Assembly: GCA_965279135.1 (NCBI GenBank)
Contig: OZ257133.1
Location: 744,001-808,000, forward strand
Length of the DNA stretch: 64,000 nucleotides
Direction: 5' to 3'
Source: Croceimicrobium sp965279135
Lineage (GTDB): Bacteria; Bacteroidota; Bacteroidia; Flavobacteriales; Schleiferiaceae
The notes under the pieces were generated by a model that was not told the origin of the DNA, made no database searches, and was given only the letters and a program-made list of their open reading frames with translations. Positions 8,147 through 16,515 of the stretch are shown piece by piece. Numbering within the stretch: position 1 is the stretch's first letter; each line of letters begins with the position of its first letter. Both the position numbers and the translations under genes were made by a program.

Positions 8147-10036
8147 CTATTCTTTAGGTGAATAAATCAAAATCAGCGGACTGGACCCAATGGTAAATCC
8201 TGAATCCATTGCGACCGGTTCACTACTGTTTAAATCATAATAGCTAGGTTCACTATTTTCTTCGAGGAAATAGGGTCGATCATAATGCGAGCGTTGATCA
8301 TCCTGAGGGTTCCAAAGGGCATAAGCCTTCTGTTTTGTATTGGGGTTGAAATAACGATAGATGATCAAATTTTCAAGGAATCCCTGTTCTTGTTCCTCAA
8401 AAACAAAGTCGCCCAGTATTAGCTTAAGATTTTGTAGCTTGTAGAAGCTTGGTTTAGGTCGGTGTTTATTCCATTTTTCAGATGTAAGCCCGCTGCTATT
8501 GTATTTGTTTGGGTTAGCGGCATTAACATCTCTAAGCATATAGATAAAAGCGCCATCAATTCCTGAAGCATGGGCCATTAACATCGATCGCACCAAATAG
8601 TCAGCCTGTAATTCGAGCAATTGGACCGAATCACCGCCAGCTGGCGATTGAATGGATTTGGGATTAGTATCAAAGCCAAATTCGCTGAGGAAGATTTTTT
8701 TCTCTGGCAGCTTCCGATTGCGATAGTTTACCAAAGCCTCAAGTTTTTTTCTAAATCCATCTTCCTCGGGAGGGATAGCATGTTTAGCTTTATCATCTTG
8801 ACCCCCGGCATCATTGCTGTAATGATGGAAGTTTAGGGCATCTGCCGGGAAATCGCCATAAGGTCTGAGATACATGGCCCAAATTCGAATGGCTTCGATA
8901 TAATTGGTGTCTAAACCAGCTAATCCTCCCATTACGAACTCCAGATTAGGGTCAGCTTGTTTTAAGCCATGATAGCGGCCCAGTTGCCCGCTATGTCCAT
9001 CATAATCAGCACTAAGCATAGCGGCATATTCGAAGGGATGGAAATAACCTTCCCGGCCTCGCCACCATTTGTCAGGCTCATTCCAACTTTCAATGCCGGC
9101 AATTAAATTCAGGCCTGAACGACTCGTTTGATCTTTAGCGAGATTGAGCATCGTTGGAACATGGGTTCGGCTCCCATAACGCGCGGCATATTGCCATATA
9201 AACAGACTATGCAATCTATAGGCAGTCGGATCATCGCTGGCATACTTAAGGTGTTGGGGTTTGTAGTCAAAATTTTCCTTTAGCCAGGGCGGACTACCCT
9301 GGATACATGGGTATACCTTAAGACCTCTTTTCTTTAAATCGGTGTAGTAAGTATCGAAGTTCCAGTTTCCTGCTGGTGTTGGAGAAAATCTCAGACCTTC
9401 CACTGAAACCCGACCTGCTTCTATTTCTGGTGGATAATGCCAATCCCAATTATGGTATTCACGAACTAAGCCTGCTACTGCTTCAACTTTATCTGAAGGG
9501 TCATCTACAAAGGCGTTAATTCCCATAAAATCCTTCAGTCGGATAGGAGAGCGGAGTTTGCGGGGTTTTACAACAAGCTCCTCTCTTTTAGTTTTCTTGC
9601 CGTAAATGCGCATTTCGCCAATTTCTGCTTGAGGTCCCAGGAAGCGCATAAATAGCCATTGGCTATGGCCTTTCAGTTTTGCATTTCGCCAAGTATTGTA
9701 GCGATTGGTATAAAGCGCAGCCTCTAAGTTCCACTCCGCTGGGCTGCCGGAGTATATCAGGAAACTGTCGCGTCCAGCACCATCATAAAACTCAATAGAA
9801 TCCAATTGATAAAACCCTTTCAAATCAATTAAGAACTCCTGGGGTCGATAGAGTTTTTGGTAAGTAGGATGAAAAGGCTTTTTCGGTGATTCCTTTCCAA
9901 GCTTAGGCTCATCAAACAGACCCCTTTGAACCTGCGCTCCATTTAATTGAAGTACCTGTGTCTCTGCGATTGGAATTTGAGCCCATAGCAATTGCGGTAC
10001 AGTAAGTAGAAGTAAGAGAGCCAATCTCATAGACAT
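8147..10036 (-). CDS. Secreted glycoside-hydrolase-like protein (clan GH-A type)
   Basis: A 629-residue protein with a signal peptide (cleavage near LLWAQ, residue 20). Residues about 25-150 form a beta-rich, carbohydrate-binding/discoidin-like region. Residues about 170-540 look like a TIM barrel with the two catalytic glutamates expected of clan GH-A: E320 in ESWNEP (acid/base) and E452 in LSEFGFDTN (nucleophile). The family (for example GH39- or GH5-like) and the substrate cannot be fixed by eye. No T9SS tail is visible. It is an orphan: no SusC/D pair or other carbohydrate enzymes lie nearby. An alternative start is the ATG 6 nt downstream (MRLALLL). Confidence 0.7.
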   Translation of the reverse strand: MSMRLALLLLLTVPQLLWAQIPIAETQVLQLNGAQVQRGLFDEPKLGKESPKKPFHPTYQKLYRPQEFLIDLKGFYQLDSIEFYDGAGRDSFLIYSGSPAEWNLEAALYTNRYNTWRNAKLKGHSQWLFMRFLGPQAEIGEMRIYGKKTKREELVVKPRKLRSPIRLKDFMGINAFVDDPSDKVEAVAGLVREYHNWDWHYPPEIEAGRVSVEGLRFSPTPAGNWNFDTYYTDLKKRGLKVYPCIQGSPPWLKENFDYKPQHLKYASDDPTAYRLHSLFIWQYAARYGSRTHVPTMLNLAKDQTSRSGLNLIAGIESWNEPDKWWRGREGYFHPFEYAAMLSADYDGHSGQLGRYHGLKQADPNLEFVMGGLAGLDTNYIEAIRIWAMYLRPYGDFPADALNFHHYSNDAGGQDDKAKHAIPPEEDGFRKKLEALVNYRNRKLPEKKIFLSEFGFDTNPKSIQSPAGGDSVQLLELQADYLVRSMLMAHASGIDGAFIYMLRDVNAANPNKYNSSGLTSEKWNKHRPKPSFYKLQNLKLILGDFVFEEQEQGFLENLIIYRYFNPNTKQKAYALWNPQDDQRSHYDRPYFLEENSEPSYYDLNSSEPVAMDSGFTIGSSPLILIYSPKE

Positions 10037-10046
10037 TCCTTAAAAA

Positions 10047-10054
10047 CGAATATA
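10047..10054 (-). promoter_or_regulatory. Possible -7 box (TATATTCG) for the glycosidase gene
   Basis: TATATTCG on the minus strand ends 10 nt before the start of the glycosidase-like gene. The same octamer precedes the genes at 15605 and 41934, which is the main reason for listing it. No -33 element is apparent. Confidence 0.3.
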
Positions 10055-10074
10055 GGATTTAGGTTTAGGGAAAT

Positions 10075-10108
10075 AAAAAACCCTGATTTCTTAAGTTAGA
10101 AATCAGGG
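10075..10108 (-). terminator. Intrinsic terminator of the nrnA-gldI-PPIase operon
   Basis: On the minus strand a perfect 11-bp stem (CCCTGATTTCT paired with AGAAATCAGGG, 6-nt loop) is followed by six T residues. It lies 24 nt after the stop codon of the last PPIase gene. Confidence 0.9.
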
Positions 10109-10131
10109 TCATTGTATTAAAGACTGGGAGC

Positions 10132-11064
10132 TTATTTTACTTCTACCAGTTCAACATCAAAAATGAGCCAGGCATTAGGAGGGATAACTCCACCTGCACC
10201 TGAAGCACCATAACCCAAATCTGGAGGGATTATCAGACTGGCCTTACTACCAACATTTAAAAGGCTTATACCTTCATCCCAACCAGGGATAACACGACCT
10301 ACTCCAACTGGGAAGCTAATAGGCTCACCTCTATGTCTGGAGTTATCGAAAACAGTCCCGTCAGTCAATCGACCTTCATAGTGTACCGCAACAGTTTTGC
10401 CTTTTTCCGGCTTTTCACCGCTTCCTTCGGTTTCGATCTTGTAAAAAAGTCCGCTGTCTGTTTTATTGTAACCTTCAGTAAGGCCGGCCATTTTTTCTTC
10501 CTCAGCCTTGCGGGCTTTGGCTTCAATTTCATCTTGCTTGGCAATCATCTCTTCGAAAACGGCAGCAGCATCCCAAGCCAGGGCTTCTTCTCCCTCGCGA
10601 ATTATTTCTACTTTATCCATTTTATCACCTTGCTGGATAGCGTCCACCACGCTTTGACCTTCAACCACTGCTCCAAATACAGTGTGTTTTCCGTCGAGCC
10701 AAGGGGTTGCGCCATGGGTGATAAAGAATTGCGAACCATTGGTTCCTGGACCAGCATTGGCCATGCTTAAAGTTCCGGCTTTATCATGCTTTAAGTCGGC
10801 ATGAATTTCATCAACAAATTTGTATCCCGGCCCACCGGCACCACTACCGGTAGGATCACCTCCTTGTACCATGAAATCGGCGATTACCCGGTGGAAGGTC
10901 AAACCATCATAGTAGGGTTCTCCTTCACTCTTGGCATCGTTCTTTATTTTCCCTTCCGCTAGACCTACAAAGTTGGCTACGGTTAAAGGGGTTTTATCAT
11001 GCTCTAGCTTTAAGGTAATTGCTCCTTTGCTAGTAGTGAAACGGGCGTAAATACCGTTCTCCAT
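10132..11064 (-). CDS. Dual-domain peptidyl-prolyl isomerase (cyclophilin-FKBP), no signal peptide
   Basis: A 310-residue fusion of two unrelated prolyl isomerases. Residues about 5-170 form a cyclophilin domain (FHRVIADFMVQGGDPTGSG, then NGSQFFIT). A charged helical linker (about 170-195) follows, and residues about 200-310 are an FKBP domain (VAVHYEGRLTDGTVFDNS, GYGASGAGGVIPPNA). Cyclophilin-FKBP dual immunophilins are known from flavobacteria. Both enzymes speed cis-trans isomerisation of proline peptide bonds during folding. There is no signal peptide, so a cytoplasmic location is predicted, unlike its upstream paralogue. It is the last gene of the operon, 20 nt after that paralogue. Confidence 0.92.
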   Translation of the reverse strand: MENGIYARFTTSKGAITLKLEHDKTPLTVANFVGLAEGKIKNDAKSEGEPYYDGLTFHRVIADFMVQGGDPTGSGAGGPGYKFVDEIHADLKHDKAGTLSMANAGPGTNGSQFFITHGATPWLDGKHTVFGAVVEGQSVVDAIQQGDKMDKVEIIREGEEALAWDAAAVFEEMIAKQDEIEAKARKAEEEKMAGLTEGYNKTDSGLFYKIETEGSGEKPEKGKTVAVHYEGRLTDGTVFDNSRHRGEPISFPVGVGRVIPGWDEGISLLNVGSKASLIIPPDLGYGASGAGGVIPPNAWLIFDVELVEVK

Positions 11065-11084
11065 TATTTCTCTGTTCTATTTGT

Positions 11085-12212
11085 TTATTTCTGACCAGCA
11101 GCTTGACTGTCTTCCTGGATCTTTACCATGGTAACTTCAAATATCAACCAGGCATCTGGTGGGATTAAGTTTCCGGCACCACGGGCTCCATAGCCTAATT
11201 CAGGAGAAATTACCAGTTTCCACTTATCTCCAACTTGCATGCGCACCAGGGCTTCTCTCCATCCTTGGATTACTCGGGCATTCATACTTGCTTGTACCGG
11301 AAATGGCTCATAAGGACGACCTGGATTGTAACGACCACCTTCTCTAGCCACTTCTTCAATACTACTGTCGAAAAGAGTACCATCTACCAGATATCCACTG
11401 TAATCCATCAATACGGTTTGTCCTGTTTCAGGCTTTGGTCCGGAACCGGCTTCCAGTACCTGATAATACAATCCGGATTCTGTCTTTTCCATTCCTTCGG
11501 TAAGATCCGCGATCATTTTCTCTTGTGCCTCAGCTTCCTTTTGCTTCTCTGCAGCCATATCCTTTTTGGCCTTAGCGAATGCTTCTGGGGCATTGTAAGA
11601 TTTGGCAGCACCTTTACGGATGATTTTAACTGAATTCATAATCACATCCGCGTTAGGGCGATCACTACGATTACGAGGAACCAGAGAAATAGAATCTGCG
11701 ATTTCCTGACCCGCTACAACTGATCCGAATACATTGTAAGAACCGTCCAAGTGTGGGGTAGGAGCCACGGTGATAAAAAATTGACTGCCATTCGTGTTAG
11801 GTCCGGAATTAGCCATTGAAACTGCTCCCTTTTTATGACTTAACTCATCACTGGTTTCATTATCAAACTTATATCCTGGTCCTCCAGAGCCCGTACCTTG
11901 TGGGTCGCCTCCCTGGATCATGAACTGTGGAATAACACGGTGAAAAATCAATCCATCATAAAAAGGTTTTCCCTTGTATTGCTCCTCTGCTTCTGGGTGA
12001 TTTCCTTCGGCTAGAGCTACGAAATTCGCAGTAGTTAAGGGAGCTTTCTCTTCTTCTAATTTAATCAGTATGTCTCCAATATTGGTGTTGATATGAGCAT
12101 ACACACCATCATTTAGTTCTTGCTCCTCACCATTAATCACAACAGAATTTTGAGAGCTACAGCTCGACAGCAAGCCTCCAATTAAGACTGCGGTCATCCA
12201 GAAGTTTTTCAT
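11085..12212 (-). CDS. Dual-domain peptidyl-prolyl isomerase (cyclophilin-FKBP) lipoprotein
   Basis: A 375-residue paralogue of the next gene with the same order: lipoprotein signal (LLSSC, Cys18), cyclophilin domain about 35-195 (FHRVIPQFMIQGGDPQGTG, NGSQFFIT), helical linker about 200-235, FKBP domain about 240-365 (LMDYSGYLVDGTLFDSS, GYGARGAGNLIPPDA). The FKBP part carries an extra insert around residues 290-305. The signal predicts a lipid-anchored periplasmic or outer-membrane chaperone. Its start codon overlaps the stop of the GldI-like gene by 4 nt (ATGA), suggesting translational coupling. Confidence 0.93.
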   Translation of the reverse strand: MKNFWMTAVLIGGLLSSCSSQNSVVINGEEQELNDGVYAHINTNIGDILIKLEEEKAPLTTANFVALAEGNHPEAEEQYKGKPFYDGLIFHRVIPQFMIQGGDPQGTGSGGPGYKFDNETSDELSHKKGAVSMANSGPNTNGSQFFITVAPTPHLDGSYNVFGSVVAGQEIADSISLVPRNRSDRPNADVIMNSVKIIRKGAAKSYNAPEAFAKAKKDMAAEKQKEAEAQEKMIADLTEGMEKTESGLYYQVLEAGSGPKPETGQTVLMDYSGYLVDGTLFDSSIEEVAREGGRYNPGRPYEPFPVQASMNARVIQGWREALVRMQVGDKWKLVISPELGYGARGAGNLIPPDAWLIFEVTMVKIQEDSQAAGQK

Positions 12213-12763
12213 TTTTCTTGGTTTTGTTTTTGAATTTCTAAGACTTCAAGTTTATACACTAAAGCAGTGTAAGGAGGGACTTTGTTTTGATCGCCGGCCA
12301 CCCCGAAGGCGCGGTGCGAAGGTAATATAAAGAAACCCTTATCCCCAACGCGCATAAGCTTTAAAGCTTCGTGCAGTCCAATCTCCGCATCCTCACGATC
12401 TACAAGCAATTGAGCGGCCTTGCCTTCTTCAGATTCATAAAGTTTGGAACCATTTAACAGGGAAATCTCATAGCTGTAGCTGACCAGATCTCCAGTTTTA
12501 ACTTTGTCGCCTGTAGCCCTTTCTCCATCAATGGAATAATGTATACCAGTGCCATTACGTTCCAGATTTAAGCCTCGTTCTTTAATGTAGGCCTTGATCG
12601 ATTCCACTTCTTTTTTTAGGAATGCACGGTTTGCCTCAATGCTATTGGTCCTTCCCTTACGCGGAGTTTCTTGATTAAGTTCTCTAGGTTGAGCTCCCTC
12701 TCCACCAGGTCGGCAGGAAACCAGAATGCTAGAAAGAATTAGGATTCTAAATACTCTCTGCAT
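12209..12763 (-). CDS. gldI: GldI-like FKBP-type peptidyl-prolyl isomerase lipoprotein
   Basis: A 184-residue lipoprotein (lipobox LVSC, Cys17) with one FKBP domain over about residues 85-180 (VSYSYEISLLNGSKLY, FILPSHRAFGVAGD, VPPYTALVYKLEVL). In flavobacteria the FKBP lipoprotein GldI is needed for gliding motility and the associated type IX secretion machinery, probably as an envelope folding factor. Its place directly after nrnA and before dual-domain PPIases resembles the flavobacterial gldI neighbourhood. No other gliding genes are in the window, so gldI is a call from family and context. It overlaps nrnA by 17 nt. Confidence 0.75.
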   Translation of the reverse strand: MQRVFRILILSSILVSCRPGGEGAQPRELNQETPRKGRTNSIEANRAFLKKEVESIKAYIKERGLNLERNGTGIHYSIDGERATGDKVKTGDLVSYSYEISLLNGSKLYESEEGKAAQLLVDREDAEIGLHEALKLMRVGDKGFFILPSHRAFGVAGDQNKVPPYTALVYKLEVLEIQKQNQEK

Positions 12764-13778
12764 ATTCTGATATCTCTTCTTTATGATTTTGAAGGCAATT
12801 TTGAAGATAGCTTAAGGTCTCTTCTAGATTTTGATCCGAATTTCCTCCGGCTGCATTTTTATGTCCGCCCCCATTGAAATAGTTGCGAGCGAATTGATTC
12901 ACATCGAAACTAGACTTGCTACGGAAGCTTAATTTGAAATTCCCATCTCTAGGAATTATAAAAGCGGCGATCTCTATTCCTTCCAAAGAAAGGCCGTAGT
13001 TCACAAAACCCTCGGTGTCACCTTTTTTATATCCAAATTGATCCAGGTCTTTTTGCTCCAAGTAGATGATCGAAGAATGTAGTTCAGATAAAACTTTCAT
13101 GTTGTTAAGTGCACGACCTAATAACTGGAAACGACCTACACTATTGCTGTCATATATAAGGCTAGCTACTTTTTGATTTTCCACCCCTTTTTCCAGCAAT
13201 TGGGCTGCTACGCGGTGCGTAAGAGGGCTGGTCGCGCTGAATCGAAAATTGCCTGTATCGGTTGCAATGCCCGCATAAAGGGCCTCGGCTAAATTCTTAT
13301 TGAGGAGTTCGGTCCAATCCATGGCTTCCAAAAAGTGCCATACCATTTCACAGGTGCTACTCATACTGGTATCACTGTAGGTCCAATCGCAGAAGTTATC
13401 AGGTTGTTGATGATGATCGATCATCAGCTTTTTGGCCCCACTTTCCCGAATAATTTGTTCCATGGCTCCGCTGCGAGCGGGATGGTTATAGTCCAAATGT
13501 ATTAGCAAGCCGGCATTTTCAATAATGTGATCGGCTTCAGAAAAGGACTGATCGTAGAAAAGCACTTCTTCGGTAAGGCTCATCCATTTTAGATTAGCCG
13601 CATAGTCGTTGGGCATAATCATCTTTACTCTAAAGCCAAGCTGCATCAATACCCCAGTCAATGCGATGGCAGATCCCACTGCATCTCCATCAGGGTTCTG
13701 GTGATTGGTAACCACAATATCCGGCCTCTGGGCCAGGAACTCCTTCATTTCCTCTGCGAGAGCGCTTAATTTTTGCAT
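12747..13778 (-). CDS. nrnA: DHH-family phosphoesterase, NrnA-like
   Basis: A 343-residue cytoplasmic protein of the DHH/DHHA1 superfamily. The N-terminal catalytic domain shows the metal-binding motifs HQNPDGDAVGSA (about 26-37), LDYNHP (near residue 94) and IDHHQQ (near 120). The C-terminal DHHA1 domain ends with GGGHKNAAGG. NrnA-type enzymes degrade very short RNAs (nanoRNA) and hydrolyse 3'-phosphoadenosine 5'-phosphate. It is the first gene of a leftward operon with gldI and two PPIases and is divergent from the MFS gene at 13828. Confidence 0.88.
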   Translation of the reverse strand: MQKLSALAEEMKEFLAQRPDIVVTNHQNPDGDAVGSAIALTGVLMQLGFRVKMIMPNDYAANLKWMSLTEEVLFYDQSFSEADHIIENAGLLIHLDYNHPARSGAMEQIIRESGAKKLMIDHHQQPDNFCDWTYSDTSMSSTCEMVWHFLEAMDWTELLNKNLAEALYAGIATDTGNFRFSATSPLTHRVAAQLLEKGVENQKVASLIYDSNSVGRFQLLGRALNNMKVLSELHSSIIYLEQKDLDQFGYKKGDTEGFVNYGLSLEGIEIAAFIIPRDGNFKLSFRSKSSFDVNQFARNYFNGGGHKNAAGGNSDQNLEETLSYLQNCLQNHKEEISEYAESI

Positions 13779-13782
13779 TGGG

Positions 13783-13790
13783 CAAATATA
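13783..13790 (-). promoter_or_regulatory. -7 type box TATATTTG before nrnA
   Basis: A perfect TAnnTTTG match on the minus strand, ending 4 nt before the nrnA ATG. Such close placement would give a transcript with almost no leader. No clear -33 TTTG is visible. Confidence 0.4.
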
Positions 13791-13827
13791 AAATCAATTA
13801 ATAGGTGTCGATTACTATCTTGCAGTC

Positions 13828-15111
13828 ATGACCACTAAACGCATTCAGTTCGGTTGGGCCTTTTATGATTGGGCTAATTCCGTCTACTCACTTGTTATTG
13901 CCACCGCCATTTTCCCCATCTATTTCGCAGAAGTCAGTCCAGAGAAGATAGATTTTATGGGTAAGGTTTTTCACAGTGCAGCGATGTACTCCTACACCCT
14001 GGCATTCAGCTTTGTTCTGGTAGCGATAATGAGTCCGTTTTTATCGGGGATAGCGGATTATACCGGCAATAAGAAACGCTTTTTACAATTCTTCGCCTAT
14101 ATGGGTTCTATTGCCTGTATGGCTATGTATTTCTTCGATTCTTCCAATATCTACTTCGGCTTGGGAATGAGCGTTATTGCCAGCGTAGGGTTTTGGGCAT
14201 CTATTGTTTTCTACAATGCTTATTTGCCAGAAATCGCATCTCCGGAAGAACAGGATAGATTAAGTGCTAGAGGTTTCACCCTTGGATACATTGGATCGGC
14301 TCTCCTATTGATTATCAATCTGAGCATGATCACTTTACCGGAAACATTTGGCTTTGCGGATGCCGGGGCTGCGACGCGCTTCAGTTTTTTGACGACGGGT
14401 ATTTGGTGGATTGGCTTTGCTCAGGTTAGCTTCAGAAGATTACCCTTGAACATCCACGGTCGCAAGCCAAAAGAAAAGGGCTATATCTGGCAGGGCTTCC
14501 GCGAATTACGCAGTGTGATTGACATAGTAATGAAGGACCTCAGGCTTAAGGTCTACCTATACAGTTTTTTCTTTTTTAGTGTAGGCGTGCAAACCATTAT
14601 TCTTCTGGCAGGCCTTTTCGGTAGTGAGGAACTGGGCATGGAGAGTACCAAGCTTATTGCTACCATTCTGATAATTCAGTTTTTAGGGATTGCCGGCGCT
14701 AATTTGTTTGCCTGGATTGCACGGAGATATGGGAATATTATTTCTCTGAAGATTAGCATTGTTATCTGGGTGATGGTCTGTCTATTAGCTTTTGTTTTAG
14801 ACAATAACGATCCTTTAGTTGAATATAAATTCTACGCAATTGGCGGCTTGGTAGGATTGGTAATGGGAGGAATCCAATCAGTAAGTAGAAGTACCTATTC
14901 CAAGCTATTGCCTGAAACTCAGTCTACGGCATCCTTCTTTAGTTTCTATGATGTCACTGAAAAGGTCGCTATTATTTGTGGAACCTTCGTTTTCGGATAC
15001 TTGATAGAGATCACTGGTGATATGCGAACTAGTGCTTTAGCCTTATCCGTATTCTTCGTAATCGGTTTTACTCAGCTGTTACGATTAAGGAAAGGAACCT
15101 GGGTTTACTAA
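13828..15111 (+). CDS. MFS transporter, UMF1 / Atg22-like family
   Basis: A 427-residue inner-membrane protein with about 12 transmembrane segments. The N-terminus (FGWAFYDWANSVYSLVI, IFPIYF) is the hallmark of the UMF1 branch of the major facilitator superfamily, related to yeast vacuolar Atg22. Another MFS-like loop motif is SGIADYTGNKKR near residue 75. Bacterial members have no well-defined substrate; amino-acid or peptide efflux is a guess from Atg22. The 3' end overlaps the convergent OB-fold gene by 4 nt. Confidence 0.88.
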   Translation: MTTKRIQFGWAFYDWANSVYSLVIATAIFPIYFAEVSPEKIDFMGKVFHSAAMYSYTLAFSFVLVAIMSPFLSGIADYTGNKKRFLQFFAYMGSIACMAMYFFDSSNIYFGLGMSVIASVGFWASIVFYNAYLPEIASPEEQDRLSARGFTLGYIGSALLLIINLSMITLPETFGFADAGAATRFSFLTTGIWWIGFAQVSFRRLPLNIHGRKPKEKGYIWQGFRELRSVIDIVMKDLRLKVYLYSFFFFSVGVQTIILLAGLFGSEELGMESTKLIATILIIQFLGIAGANLFAWIARRYGNIISLKISIVIWVMVCLLAFVLDNNDPLVEYKFYAIGGLVGLVMGGIQSVSRSTYSKLLPETQSTASFFSFYDVTEKVAIICGTFVFGYLIEITGDMRTSALALSVFFVIGFTQLLRLRKGTWVY

Positions 15112-15494
15112 TTCTCAAATTGAACATAGTCGAGTTTCACCTCTTCAAAAAGCTCATCGTAGCTTAAAACCCGACCTCTAATCAATACGGAGTCCCCAAC
15201 ATTAATCTCGGGCATGGTTTCAGTACTATCCAGACTTCCATAAACTCCCGGGTAAAGGATAAGCGAGCGATCCTTAACTTCACTTATAACTCCATTTAAG
15301 GCAATCAACTGATCAATATAGAGGGAATCAGCCAAAGGTCGATCCTGACTAAACTGTTGTACTAACTGTTCTGCAGTTAGTGTATAAGCCACTGCTTCGT
15401 TTTGTAAATCACGATGAGGTTTATGAAATACATACCAATAGGTAAGTCCGGCTATGATGGCGAGAACTAAAACAACGTACAAAAGCTTTCTCAT
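15108..15494 (-). CDS. Membrane-anchored OB-fold (tRNA_anti-like) protein
   Basis: A 128-residue protein with one N-terminal transmembrane anchor (about residues 5-22) and an extracytoplasmic domain. Residues about 40-125 (LIALNGVISEVKDRSLILYPG, VGDSVLIRGRVLSYDELF) read as a five-stranded OB fold like the tRNA_anti-like family of Bacteroidota. That family is typically membrane-tethered and often lies next to cytochrome or YceI genes, as here (YceI at 15979). No ligand or reaction is known. Confidence 0.7.
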   Translation of the reverse strand: MRKLLYVVLVLAIIAGLTYWYVFHKPHRDLQNEAVAYTLTAEQLVQQFSQDRPLADSLYIDQLIALNGVISEVKDRSLILYPGVYGSLDSTETMPEINVGDSVLIRGRVLSYDELFEEVKLDYVQFEN

Positions 15495-15576
15495 GGATTG
15501 GGGCTTTTTAATTACAAACCTTCTTAAAGGCGAGATCGTTTTTCTTATTTGAGAACTATATCCTCAAATTAAAGAA

Positions 15577-15584
15577 TATATTCG
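15577..15584 (+). promoter_or_regulatory. Possible -7 box TATATTCG for the cytochrome/YceI cluster
   Basis: TATATTCG lies 20 nt before the ATG at 15605. The 31 bases from this box through the ATG match those at 41906-41936 at 25 positions, with identical spacing, which suggests a shared promoter and leader type. Confidence 0.35.
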
Positions 15585-15604
15585 TCCTACTCCAATTCAA
15601 TACC

Positions 15605-15967
15605 ATGCGAAAAGTATCTCTAATCGCTCTTCTGGTCGTGTTTATCATCGCCTGTAGTAGTGAGAGCGTCCAGGAACTAAGTGTTCCCCCTAACAATTGC
15701 AATACTGAAGATATCAGTTATGATAATGAATTAGCAGCTTTAATTACCAATAGCTGCGCTACAGTTGGTTGTCATGTAGGTCCAAATGGAATTGGCGGCT
15801 TGGATTTAAGTCGCTATGAGGATGTAAAGCAGATTGCGGGGAACGGAAATCTGATTGGTAGAATAAATGGAACAACAGGGGCAATCATGCCTCCAGGGGG
15901 TAAGCTTCCTCCCTGTGAAATTAATAAGATCACTTCCTGGGTTCAGGACGGTGCGCGTCGAAACTAA
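15605..15967 (+). CDS. Small c-type-cytochrome-like lipoprotein with CX4CH motif
   Basis: A 120-residue lipoprotein (lipobox IIAC, Cys17). After a short linker, residues about 38-118 resemble the single-heme cytochrome-like domain found in planctomycete and Bacteroidota secreted proteins. The putative heme site is CATVGCH (residues 51-57), a CX4CH spacing instead of CX2CH. MPPGG further on could supply the axial methionine, as in class I cytochromes. C32 and C102 are two further cysteines that may form a disulfide. Heme attachment is inference. It starts a likely operon with YceI (11 nt gap) and the DUF5777 barrel. Confidence 0.72.
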   Translation: MRKVSLIALLVVFIIACSSESVQELSVPPNNCNTEDISYDNELAALITNSCATVGCHVGPNGIGGLDLSRYEDVKQIAGNGNLIGRINGTTGAIMPPGGKLPPCEINKITSWVQDGARRN

Positions 15968-15978
15968 AAAACACCAAT

Positions 15979-16515
15979 ATGAAAAAGTTAGCATTAATTC
16001 TTTCCCTTGCTTTAAGTTTTGGTCTTCAGGCCCAAAAACTAAAAACCCGTAGTGGTTACGTCAAATTCTTTTCAGATGCAGCGGTAGAAGATATCACAGC
16101 AGAAAACAATCAAGCCAGCAGTATCGTAAATCTCGAAAACGGAGAGTTTGCTTTTCTGGTACCCGTTAAGGCCTTTGAGTTTGAAAAGGCGCTGATGCAA
16201 GAGCACTTCAATGAGAATTACATGGAAAGTGGCAAATACCCAAATGCGAAGTTTAAGGGAACTATTGAAGATTATGAAGGCTTAAATCTCGAGACAGACC
16301 AAGTAGTTAGTAAAAACTTAAAAGGGGTAATGAGCATTCATGGCGTAGATCGAGAATTAAGTCAAACCGTAGTGTTTGTCGTAAAAGATGGCAAGGCCTC
16401 TATTAACAGCGAATTCTTATTGAAGTGCTCTGATTATGGCATTGAAATTCCTGCCACGAAATCTGATAACATCAGCAATGAGATTGCCATTACCGTAAAG
16501 TTTGACTATGACTAA
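15979..16515 (+). CDS. YceI family periplasmic protein
   Basis: A 178-residue secreted protein with a signal peptide (cleavage near LQAQ, residue 19) and a lipocalin-like YceI domain. Family features include FLVPVKAFEFEKALMQEHFNENYM, KYPNAKFKG, LKGVMSIHGVDRE and a C-terminal ITVKFDYD. YceI proteins bind long isoprenoids or quinones in a hydrophobic barrel. Position between a cytochrome-like lipoprotein and a beta-barrel suggests a role in envelope redox or quinone-linked chemistry, which is inference. Confidence 0.9.
   Translation: MKKLALILSLALSFGLQAQKLKTRSGYVKFFSDAAVEDITAENNQASSIVNLENGEFAFLVPVKAFEFEKALMQEHFNENYMESGKYPNAKFKGTIEDYEGLNLETDQVVSKNLKGVMSIHGVDRELSQTVVFVVKDGKASINSEFLLKCSDYGIEIPATKSDNISNEIAITVKFDYD

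Noticed and set aside
10333..10770. Plus-strand open frame (145 codons) opposite a PPIase gene
   Set aside because: It is antisense to conserved cyclophilin and FKBP codons and has no start context or domain.
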